From positions 18,268,001 to 18,332,000 of the forward strand of contig AP031354.1 in assembly GCA_037833965.1 (NCBI GenBank): DNA of 64,000 nucleotides, read 5' to 3'. This DNA comes from Marchantia polymorpha subsp. ruderalis (taxonomy: Eukaryota; Streptophyta; Marchantiopsida; Marchantiales; Marchantiaceae). Made by a program: the position numbers and the translations under genes. Positions 1-8,588 of this stretch are shown piece by piece. The notes under the pieces were generated by a model. The model did not search any database, was not told the DNA's origin, and saw only the letters and a list, made by a program, of their open reading frames with translations. How positions within the stretch are numbered: position 1 is the first letter of the stretch; every line of letters begins with the position of its first letter.

Positions 1-2607
1 TTCCAACAACCGCGTCTGTCGCACGAGCTCCTCTGACAAAATCCGATTCTGGGCCTGCTCAGAGTTGAGTGCTTCCTTGACCTTCACCTGCTCCTTGGTG
101 AGCTCGCCCAGTTTCTCATCCTTCATCTTCTCGGTGTGCTTGTAGAACTTCTGATTAAGCTTGTACTGACCCCACAAGCACGCATGCTTCTCCTTCAAGT
201 CCCTCAACTCCTGGTCCACTCTAGCTAATAGCTTGCTGGTGTGGACTTTAGTGCGAGTCCGCCTGCGCACTAACTCGATGTAAGATCCCGGCTGGAGTGG
301 GTCGGCGTATTTATCGATCTTGCGATCCAAGTACCGCAGCAACGGAATCACCTGCTCAGAGAGCGCCGCCGCCGGCGCTCCAACAATTTCCTCCTCCTCC
401 TCCTCGGTGTCTTCTGCTCCTGACATTTCTTCCGTGGAGCCTCCGTCGTCATCATCCGAGTGGAGAATTTCAGTCGCCATTGATTGCGTCGGCGACTGCC
501 CCGAGTGGGGCTGCACGTCGTCGACGTGTGCTGCCTGTGAAGGCACGGCTGCAGCCTCGCTGCTCGTCGCCAAAATGTCTAAGGCGGAAGGCGAATGTAC
601 CCGAGCGGCATCCCCGTCTCTCGCTTGTTGATTGTCTACCGCATCCTCTCTGCCGCCGTCGTCCGCCGCAGAAGGCGATCGAGCGGAAGGTGGCTGCGCG
701 GGGTTGGATTGCGCATCGCGCATCGAGATTTCATCCCGCGGACAGTCACTCCGCTCCTCCGTCTGTTGCTGCTCCCTTGATCGGTCCGTGGGGGCTGTGC
801 CCGGCCCGTGCGCAGGCGCATTTGCCGGCGCCTTGTCCGCCGCAGTCGTAGCGCCGCGGACATCTATCGCCGAAGGCGACATGGCCGGGGACCGCACGCC
901 CGATGTTCCTTGGCCCATAGGCCCTACCGCCGAAGGCGCATCTATCGGCGGACCTCCCGCCGATGGTGCGGCCTCCGCACGCTCTCTGCTCGTATCTCCT
1001 CTGCTCGAAGGCCCTGGCGCCGAAGGCGCAAATTGCGGCGCGTGGTGCGCCGGAGGGTCTGGCCCCGAGGGCCGGTGTCTCGTAGGCGGTTCTTCCGCCG
1101 GCTCCTTCCCCTTCCTACGTTGGAACGGGGGTGATTCTTGCATGTGCACAGGCGGCACGTGTGGAGGTGTCCTGTGCACAGGCGGACTGCTCCTTCCCAC
1201 GCGTAAGCGTAGATCCACGTCCACTTGTGTTCGCCGGTCCGCGGAGGCTCGTCCGTCCGCGGAGGTTCGCCTGTGCGCAAACGGAACATCTGTCCGCATC
1301 GCACGTGGTAACTCCGGAGGCCCTTGGCCCGTAGGCGGCCTCTCTCCCGACGAGGTTGCAGCGTGGCCCGTTGCTCCTGCGGTCGTCCGCGCTTCCTCTC
1401 GCCTCTCTGGCGACGCACTTCCTATCTCCGTCGCAATTGTCGCCGTGTCCGCACTGTCAGCTGGTAACACCAGTCTGCGTGCCTTCTGCTTCGGCCGGCT
1501 GTATGGCTCGCACAGCGGCCGCGGTCGAATGGGAGCAGAGGGTTCTTGATGCTGCTCCTCTTCAGACTCTTCCCTCCATCGCCGCTTCCGCGGCACTCGC
1601 GCTGCAGGAGTGTGTCTCCCTTTGTCCCTCCGTCTTGATGGGGTAGAAGTCGGTGACTCCTCTGCATCAGTATCGACCTCGTTCTCCCGCACATACTTCC
1701 CGGGATGGTCGATGGACAATGGCGGAAAATGTTCAAGCTCCGCCGCTGTCAAACAATTCCGCTGTCGATAAAAATTGATGAGGAAAGGAGAAAGATGGTT
1801 TAGAGTTCCCCCCTTCTCCTCAAACGCGTGCTGTCGCATCACCCTGTGCAGGATGCTCGCCCAGTGAATTGGAGTTCCCTCGATAACGCACTCCACAAAA
1901 GAGACCTGCCACAATGTGATGTAGCAGGCGCGGTGCGGCTGCAGTAATTGCATCAGCGCCGCGGACAAAGTCCGGCGAAATCGATCCTTGTAATCACGGG
2001 TCCTGTACCCATTCTTGGTAGACCTCCCGGTCTTGAACAGCTCCACAAATTGCGCCTCCTCTTGCTTGGTCACCTTGATGCTCTCACTGTCGAAAAGGAG
2101 ATGCCCTGGCATGCCAGCACATCTTCCCAACGCCTGCGCCCAATCTTGGACTGTCCACCGATCAACATGCGGACGCAATCCGCGCGAGGGTGGTCCCTGT
2201 GGCTCTAGCCACTCGCGCACCATATTCGCACAGATGTAATTCCATCCCCATAGCAAGAAATCGAGCTTTCTTGCTATTAAGCGCTCCTCAAAAGCGCGCA
2301 GCCCGTTCTGCGGCAGGCGAAGTGGCACCATCCGCAATCTGCTCGGTCTCGTCATTGCGTTCCTGGGGTTCGCTCGCCCGCTCATTCTACTTCCGCACCG
2401 CCCGGGTTTCTTTCTCTCTCGGCAAACTCTAATCGCTCTCAATTCCAAATCACGCGCACTCACTTCTCCCTCAATCAACAAGAAATCTCCTGTGCGACGA
2501 CGTCGAGAATGTTCCGCAGCCAGCAGATGGATGCGCGCAGCGCGCACAAGAGATTGGAATCGCGAATTCAAGAATGGGACGTTCTCCGCCGCCCGGTCGA
2601 AGGTCAT
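1..2607 (-). CDS. U3-encoded protein of LTR copy A, partial at the C-terminus
   Basis: The frame is open from the ATG at 2607 to the window edge (869 codons, no stop). The rest of the protein, by comparison with copy K about 160 residues of coiled coil and basic tail, lies outside. The same ATG, preceded by GAGCCGACC, opens the frame in copies at 30622, 40673, 45605, 52209 and 62814. The N-terminal aromatic-rich domain occupies roughly residues 95-295, a Pro/Arg/Ser-rich stretch follows to about 715, then an acidic run, then a coiled coil that ends the visible part at SEELVRQTRLLE. The protein is unrecognised and its function unknown. It lies wholly inside LTR U3, upstream of the LTR promoter and in element sense. 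It belongs to the A/K/M/R subfamily (start MTFDRAAEN). Confidence 0.75.
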   Translation of the reverse strand, partial: MTFDRAAENVPFLNSRFQSLVRAARIHLLAAEHSRRRRTGDFLLIEGEVSARDLELRAIRVCRERKKPGRCGSRMSGRANPRNAMTRPSRLRMVPLRLPQNGLRAFEERLIARKLDFLLWGWNYICANMVREWLEPQGPPSRGLRPHVDRWTVQDWAQALGRCAGMPGHLLFDSESIKVTKQEEAQFVELFKTGRSTKNGYRTRDYKDRFRRTLSAALMQLLQPHRACYITLWQVSFVECVIEGTPIHWASILHRVMRQHAFEEKGGTLNHLSPFLINFYRQRNCLTAAELEHFPPLSIDHPGKYVRENEVDTDAEESPTSTPSRRRDKGRHTPAARVPRKRRWREESEEEQHQEPSAPIRPRPLCEPYSRPKQKARRLVLPADSADTATIATEIGSASPERREEARTTAGATGHAATSSGERPPTGQGPPELPRAMRTDVPFAHRRTSADGRASADRRTQVDVDLRLRVGRSSPPVHRTPPHVPPVHMQESPPFQRRKGKEPAEEPPTRHRPSGPDPPAHHAPQFAPSAPGPSSRGDTSRERAEAAPSAGGPPIDAPSAVGPMGQGTSGVRSPAMSPSAIDVRGATTAADKAPANAPAHGPGTAPTDRSREQQQTEERSDCPRDEISMRDAQSNPAQPPSARSPSAADDGGREDAVDNQQARDGDAARVHSPSALDILATSSEAAAVPSQAAHVDDVQPHSGQSPTQSMATEILHSDDDDGGSTEEMSGAEDTEEEEEEIVGAPAAALSEQVIPLLRYLDRKIDKYADPLQPGSYIELVRRRTRTKVHTSKLLARVDQELRDLKEKHACLWGQYKLNQKFYKHTEKMKDEKLGELTKEQVKVKEALNSEQAQNRILSEELVRQTRLLE

Positions 2608-3854
2608 GGTCGGCTCTTGGTCGTGAAGAACGTCTCACTTGATGGCCGCGCCGGCTGTACGCTGGAACGGTCTTCGCTCTCACGCGCGGCTTCACGCTCC
2701 GCCGTCGTCGATTAAACTCTCACGCTCGAATTGGCGGATTTGAACTCCGCGAGCGTATTACCCTGCGGACATGGGGGCGTAGCGCCGAAGGCGAGTTTTC
2801 CGCCTTGCGCGGTACACTTGTTCGTACCGCCCCTCGGCCAATCTCCCTCTGCCTTGACGCGTGTGTCCGCATGTCGGACAAAAATTCAACTCCTGCCTGT
2901 GCGCAGGCAGGAGCCTCGGCGGATTCTCCGCCGGTGCGGAACTTGAACATCCTCCTGTGCACAGGCGTTCGCCTGTGCGCAGGCGAATTCCGTCCGCGGC
3001 GCTGCGCTGGCGCGGAAGGCGTTGACCGTGGTCAGCCGTCTCCGTCCAGTTTGTCCGTTCCTTGTCTCTCCGTCGGCGCTTCCGCCGCCGTAACTCCGTC
3101 CGTCCAAGAGCGCATCCACCCGTGCCGTCCTCATGGTCCGTACCGATTGGATTACTCCGGCGGCTCTTCCGACGTACGCGGCGCCGAGCTGGCGCGGAAG
3201 GCGCCGTACACTTTCTACCTCACAAGGCGCATTTCTAGGGCCCAAGGCGGATTTTCCGCCGACGCCGAAGCGCCTGTGCACAGGCGAACGCCTGTGCGTA
3301 GGCGGACTTCGCGCCTTCCCTAACCCTACTTCGCCTGTGCACAGGCGAACGCCTTCCTCCGCGCATAGGACAAAACTTGATTCCCCCTTCCGCGTAGGCG
3401 GAATTCGCGCCGGTGGCGAACTCCTTCCGCCGTAGGCGACCACCTCCGTTTCTTCCAGTAGCGATAACTCCCCAAGTCCTCATCCGTTCCAAGCGTTCTT
3501 GGGCTCGTTGGAATCAGTGCGTCGAGCTCTTTCCAACGGGACCCTAACTTGGTCAAGGCGCCCGAGGTTTGACCTAATTAGGGAGGGTTTCCCTACAGCC
3601 GCGGACGCAACCTCCGAAGGCGGGTTTTGCGCCTTGCGCCGTAGAGATCCTAACTGCAGAGCTCGCAGGGAGGGTGGTGCCTGTCCTTACTGCGGCACCC
3701 CAATTCCCAGATTCTACAAGATCCCTCGAGAATCCCCGCGATCTTCCGGATTCACTCTGTTTTGATGTACCGAAGGCTATTTACAATGCTGCCAGGGTAC
3801 AGTTTTCCAAAAATGTTTTAATTTCCTCAAAATTGCCAAAAGTGGGGTACCACA
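1..3854 (-). mobile_element. Giant LTR copy A (family 1, 3' part off window)
   Basis: The element-sense strand is minus. The LTR 5' terminus TGTGGTACCCCAC lies at 3854-3842 and the sequence runs off the window at base 1, inside the U3 reading frame. Bases 2608-3854 are the upstream U3: no gene, but dense short palindromes (CGCCTGTGCACAGGCG, GCCTTCGGC and TCCGCC...GGCGGA types) and one copy of the U3 module containing CTCGTTGGAAAGAGCTCGA. It is inserted into the older LTR copy C at 3854/3855. It is nearly identical to copy R at the other end of the window. The LTR assignment rests on the PPT and PBS junctions seen with other copies. Confidence 0.85.
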
Positions 3855-4041
3855 GCCGGCTGCAGATCTCGTGCAGTGGCCGCTTTCGGGTGAGAGCAGG
3901 TGATTCTTGCTGTTGCTCCTTCTCCGGTTTCTCTCTCCATCTCCGCTTCCGCGGCACTCGTGCTGCTATCCTCTCTGCATCGTGTTGACCCGGTGGAGTG
4001 GAAGTCGGAGAGTCCTCCGCGTCGGTGTCGACTTCGTTATC

Positions 4042-4046
4042 CCGCA
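4042..4046. repeat. Target-site duplication CCGCA of solo LTR B (mate 7069-7073)
   Basis: CCGCA immediately precedes TGTGGTAAC at 4047 and immediately follows TTATTACA at 7068. Removing one copy plus LTR B restores the U3 frame of host copy C across the site. A 5-bp duplication is typical of Ty3/gypsy integrases. Confidence 0.9.
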
Positions 4047-4257
4047 TGTGGTAACCCACTTTTTGTTTTTGTCGGAACTAAAACATTTTTGAATAGTAAG
4101 TACCGCGGCAGCAGCTGTAAATAGTAATCGGTACGCGAAACCAGAGTAAAAAGAGGATCGAGGACAGTCAAGGGGTTTTGGGCTTAGGCCACAGTGGGAC
4201 GCTTGGGACGGAACGGGCGGTTCATGCTGCAGGATCAGCTTCGAGCACCTTCGGAGG

Positions 4258-5600
4258 TAGATCACTCATAACTTTCTCAATTCGTAACGCCTTGAGTTGC
4301 TTCGGGTCTTGTTGCAAAGAGCTCGCGACGCTCGTTCTAACGAGACCAAGAACTTGTGAAACGGATGAGAGGTCACTGAGTTATGAGTGTCGGAAGTTAC
4401 TGATGGGGGGGGGCCTTCGGCGGTAGAGCGACTTTGGCGGTACTCCTTCGGCGGAAGAACCGCCGGAAGATGCGCCTTGGGCGGTAGACGCCTTCGGTCA
4501 ACGCCTTCGGGTCAACGCCTTTGGCGATGCGGGAGAGTGCATTCGGCGGAAGAGTGAATCCCTCATAACTTTCTCAATTCGCAACGCCTCGACTTGGTTC
4601 GGGTCTCGTTGGAAAGAGCTCGACGCGCTGATTATAACGAGCCCAAGAACGCCACGAACGGAAGAGAAATCCGGGAGTTATGAAGGTCGCAAGATACTCA
4701 GCTTTCCGCCTTTGCACAGGCGAAGAAAGTTTTGTCCTATGCGCGGACGAAGGAAGTTCGCCTGCGCACAGGCGTTCGCCTGTGCACAGGCGCTTCGGCG
4801 TCGGCGGGAAATCCGCCTTGGGCCCTAGAAATGCGCCTTGTGAGGTAGAAAGTGTACGGCGCCTTCTGCGCCAGGTCATCGCCGCGGACGGACAAGTCAG
4901 CGCCGCGGACGGCCAGGTCAGCGCCGCGGACGGACTGTGGATAGGCGAACGCCTTCGGCGAAAGAGTAAAACCAACATAACTTTCTCAATTCTTAGCGGT
5001 TTGACTTGATTTGGGTCTCGTTGGAAAGAACTCAACGAGCTGGTTCCAACGAAACCAAGATCTCTTGAAACGGATGAGGCATCACCGAGTTAGGAGCGGC
5101 GGAAGTTTCTGATATAGAGGGCCTTTGGTGCTAACATTTAGAGGGGCCTTCGGCGTTAACACTTAGAGGGACGGCCTGTGCACAGGCGGGTTGCAAGTAG
5201 GCGGCCTGTGCACAGGCAGGCCTTCGGCGGAAGGGTAAAATCGACATAGTGTTTTCAATTCTTAATGGTTTGCGGTGGTTAGGGTCTCGTTGGAACTAAC
5301 TCTCGTTAGTACTATCGGAAGATACGTAGACGTTCTCCTTCGGCCCTAGATGTTCGCCTTCGGGGTTACGCTTCCGGGAATTCCGCCTTCGGAGGTAGGG
5401 AGATCGACTTTTGTCCGATGCGCGGACGGACGCCTTCGACGGTTACAGGCCTTCGGCGGAAGAGTAAAACAGTGATAACTTTCTCAATTCTTATCCGTTT
5501 GACTTGGTTAGGGGCTCGTTGGAAAGAGCACAACACGCTCGTTCCAACGAGCCCAAGAAAGTTGCAAACGAAGCAAGGATCCGTGAGTTATGGGCGTCGG
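4258..5600 (+). repeat. Five spaced copies of a ~125-bp U3 module
   Basis: Similar units begin near 4264, 4560, 4973, 5243 and 5466. The core reads approximately AACTTTCTCAATTC, then GGTCTCGTTGGAAAGAGCTC, then CTCGTTCTAACGAGCC, then GAGTTATGA. Each unit contains an inverted CTCGTT/AACGAG pair. The spacers are made of GCCTTCGGC and CCTGTGCACAGG palindromes. ORF-bearing LTRs keep one such unit (for example about 29150-29280). Their position upstream of the TATA box suggests repeated regulatory DNA; that is inference. Confidence 0.65.
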
Positions 5601-5965
5601 GGTGACTGTTAGAGATTGACAAGGTGTGGAAGTGCGTCTTTGGCGGTTGGACGCATTCGGCGGTGCACGGAAGGAGATTTCCTCCGGCGAGGATCGGGTG
5701 GTCATGAATGTAGAATGTTCAGGTGTGGCAGTGGCGGCTTGCGTGTAGGACGCGTGGGACCCACAGTCCTCGGATTTTGGAGAAAGAATTTTGGCCTAGG
5801 TTCAGAGATCTTGCGGGGCCGATATCTTTGCGATGGACGGTCGGATGGATCTGAAATTTTGTGGGGCCGTTGATCTCGGCTGGCCACGCCTGCCTGCAAA
5901 TTTTTAGCCTCAGATCTTGGGTGGGAAGGCGCTGGAGGCTCTGTACAGTAGGCTTAGGATTCAGA

Positions 5966-5989
5966 TTTAGGGTTAGGGTTAGATTTAGG
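5966..5989 (+). repeat. Short telomere-like TTTAGGG tract in U3 of LTR B
   Basis: Tandem TTTAGGG/TTAGGG-like units, about 24 bp, inside U3 of the ORF-less LTR. The counterpart in LTR D is on the opposite strand at 9673-9696. It is too short to be a telomere and is part of the LTR sequence. Confidence 0.55.
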
Positions 5990-6091
5990 TTGTAAGTTAG
6001 AGGGGAAGGCAGCCGCCGACTCCTCAGGTGTAGGATCTGTTGCGGCTCGCACCATGGCATTGCAGTGTAGTGTTAGGTAGGACTTAGAAGG

Positions 6092-6098
6092 TATAAAA
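6092..6098 (+). promoter_or_regulatory. TATA box of LTR B
   Basis: TATAAAA followed after 6 bases by the inverted repeat CCAGGCGTTTTGCCTGG. The same arrangement is found in copies D, J, K, M and R, which marks the U3/R border. Transcription would start roughly 25-35 bases downstream, in or just after the hairpin. Confidence 0.75.
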
Positions 6099-6506
6099 TA
6101 GTTCCAGGCGTTTTGCCTGGGGTTCTTTCCCATCAGAAGTATAGATCAGGAACCCATTTCCTTTGCGTGTTTGTGTCCTTGAGTTCTGTCACCACGCACG
6201 AGGAGTTACAACTTAGCGTTCCGCATTTTGTAGCTGAAGGCCTTCGGCCGAATGTTTAGAGCTAGTACATTGGTTAGAGACTTGAGTAGTTCGGATCTGC
6301 ACCTGCGGGTGACTGCCGATGCTCAGAGCCAGTGACTAGTTAGATACTTGAACAGTTTCGCCCCTACACCTTCGAGTGTTTCTTTCTGTTTGTACTCCTT
6401 GGGATTTTTCCCCTGAATGCCAAAGTGAAGTTTTGCTACTTCGTACAAGCCTTGGTTGTAAATTCAGGTTACGCTGCAGCAGGTGCCTTGAGGGTAACCC
6501 CTGTGG

Positions 6507-6972
6507 TATTTCTGGGAATGACAAGTGCCTGAGAATTCAAACTCTTCAATAGACTGTTGTTGTGTTACTGGAATGTTTCACAGTGAGTCCTTCAGTGCGG
6601 ACCTGTGTTCTCTGCGCGTTTTGTGAGTTGAGAGTGTTGTTCACCGCGTATGAGTGACTTCGATCCGAAGTAGGCAGTCCAAACCGGGTTTAGTTTCCTA
6701 CACTAGCAGCAAGCTAGTGGAAGTGTTGTAAAAGCCGGAGTTGGAAGTCACTACCCGCAGCTTCGCAGAGTGTACTCTTGAGAGACTTTCCCCCTGAAAT
6801 CTTGAAGTAGAGGTCCTAACGGATCTCTGGGTTGTGTTTCTGTAGTTTCAGGTGTGTGTGTGTGTGTGTGTTACGCTGCACTGTGCGACCTCCGAGTGCG
6901 CTCCGAGTGGACACTTGCAGTATTTCTGGGAGTGACAGTTGCCTGAGAATTCAAACTCCTCAATAGTCTGTT
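6507..6972 (+). repeat. Internal duplication in R-U5, with GT microsatellite
   Basis: A block starting TATTTCTGGGAATGACA (6507-6559) recurs as TATTTCTGGGAGTGACA (6921-6972); both continue GCCTGAGAATTCAAACTC. A GT run lies between them at 6851-6871. The same pair is present in every R-U5 in the window, so the duplication is ancestral, while GT length varies by copy. Confidence 0.7.
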
Positions 6973-8583
6973 AAACGTGACACTTTGTACCCTGTGTGTT
7001 CCTCTGTCCCTGTGGGTTCGACCTTTCTACCAGTATATTGCAGTTTTAGCCTTTAGTGGGTTATTACACCGCACATACCTCCCGGGATGGTCGACTGACA
7101 ATGGCGGAAATCGAACACGCTCGGCCACGGTTAAGCAATTCATCGACTGATAAAAGTTTATCAAGAAGGGGGAGAGGTGATTGAGCGTTCCTCCCCGCTC
7201 CTCAAACACATGCTGTCGCATTACCCTATGTAGGATGCACGACCAGTGAACTGGAGCTCCGGCCAATGTGAGCTCCACGAAAGACACTTGCCACAAAGTG
7301 ATGTAAGTAGTGCGGTGCGGCTGCAAGAGTTGTTGCAGCGCCATCGCAACGGTCCTGCGGAAACGATCTTTGTAGTCCCGCGTCCTGTACCCGTTCTTGG
7401 AGGACCTCTCCTGCTTGAACAATTCTACAAAGGAGGCTTCGTCCGCCTTCGATACCTTGACGCTCTCACTGTCGAACAGGAGGTACCCGTCCTCGCCTGC
7501 ACACCTTCCCAATGCTTGTCCCCAATCGCGGACAGTCCATCAATCTACGTGCGGACGGAATCCGCGCGTAGGTTGCCATTTCTCGTCCAGCCATTCGCGC
7601 ACCATGTCTGTGCACACGTAATTCCATCCCCACAGCAAGAATTCAAGTTTCCTCGCAATCAGCCGGTCCTCAAAAGCACGCAACCCATTCTGCGGGAGCT
7701 TGAGTGGCACCATCCGCAGCTTAACCGATTGCGACATCGCGTTCTTGAAATTGGCTTGCGCACTTCTCTCTCTACTATGCCCGAGCCTCCGGCTCGCGGT
7801 TTTGTTTCCTCTACAAACTCTAATCTCTCTCAATTCCAAATGTCGCGCACTCAATTCTCTCTCTGCCACCGGGTAATTCTCGGCGCGGTGGTGTCTAGAA
7901 CGAATCTCTCGGCTAGAAAGTGGACGCGCGCAGCTCGCACAAGGAATTGAAATCGCAAATTCAAGAATGGGGTGTCCTCCGTCCGCTCGCGGGGTGTCAT
8001 GGTCGGCTCTCGGTCGTGAAAGACAAATCACTTGATGGCTGCGCCGGCTCCGAGGTATAACAGCCTTCTCTCTCACGCGCAGCTTCACGCTTCGCCGACG
8101 CGCCTTCACTCACACGCTCAAATTGGCAATTTGAACTCCGCCAGCGTACTACCCCGCGGCCATGGTCGCGCAGCGCCGAAGGCGGATTTCTCGCCGACGC
8201 GCTACATTCATCCGTACTTCGACTTGGCTAGTCCCGCTCCGCCGAAGGCGTTCGTCCGCGCATAGGACAAAAACCGAACTCCCTTCTGCGTAGGCGGAAT
8301 CCCCGGCGGAGTTTCCGCCGGCGTCGAACTTCATCCGCATGTGCGTAGGCGCTCACCTATGCGTAGGCAAAATCCGTCCGCACACAAGACGCTCGTCCGC
8401 GCAGGTCCCTCGCCGTAGGCGCAGCGCCGAAGGCGGCTATGCCGAAGGTGTTGACCGCGGTCAACAGACTCCGTCCAATCTGTCCATCTCTCTCGCCTCT
8501 CCGTCGGCGCTCTTGTCTCCGAAATCCCGACCGGCCGAAGGCGCACTCGTCCGTTCCGTCTGTACAGTCTGTACAGTCCGTAC

Positions 8584-8588
8584 GGATT
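8584..8588. repeat. Target-site duplication GGATT of solo LTR D (mate 11355-11359)
   Basis: GGATT precedes TGTAATAAC at 8589 and follows TTACCACA at 11354. Both flanks belong to the same U3 of host copy C. Confidence 0.9.

Larger units (their letters stand above)
4047..7068 (+). mobile_element. Solo LTR B, short ORF-less type (3,022 bp)
   Basis: A complete LTR, TGTGGTAACCCAC to GTGGGTTATTACA, flanked by CCGCA on both sides. It shares its termini and about 980 bp of R-U5 (6092-7068) with the ORF-bearing LTRs, but U3 (4047-6091) has no long reading frame. Instead it carries five spaced copies of a roughly 125-bp module, many small palindromes and a telomere-like tract. No PBS, PPT or coding interior is attached, so it is a solo LTR, presumably left by LTR-LTR recombination. 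It is inserted in LTR copy C. Confidence 0.92.
3855..8109 (-). pseudogene. Broken U3 protein gene of LTR copy C (split by solo LTR B)
   Basis: Homology to the U3 protein runs on the minus strand from about 8109 through a stretch with VAERELSARHLELREIRV and MVPLKLPQNGLRAFEDRL, meets an in-frame TGA near 7540 (after PTRGFRPHVD), resumes from 7512 (FLINFYQSMNCLTVAE) to 7069, then jumps over solo LTR B to 4046-3855 (VDTDAEDSPTSTP, PRKRRWRE). The conserved N-terminal domain is recognisable but clearly diverged from the A/K/M/R type. The C-terminal half is missing because copy A truncates it. It cannot be expressed as a whole protein. Confidence 0.75.

Noticed and set aside
2800-3450. CRISPR-like array of palindromic repeats
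   Set aside because: Units are irregular, unspaced and part of a eukaryotic LTR; no regular spacers or cas genes.
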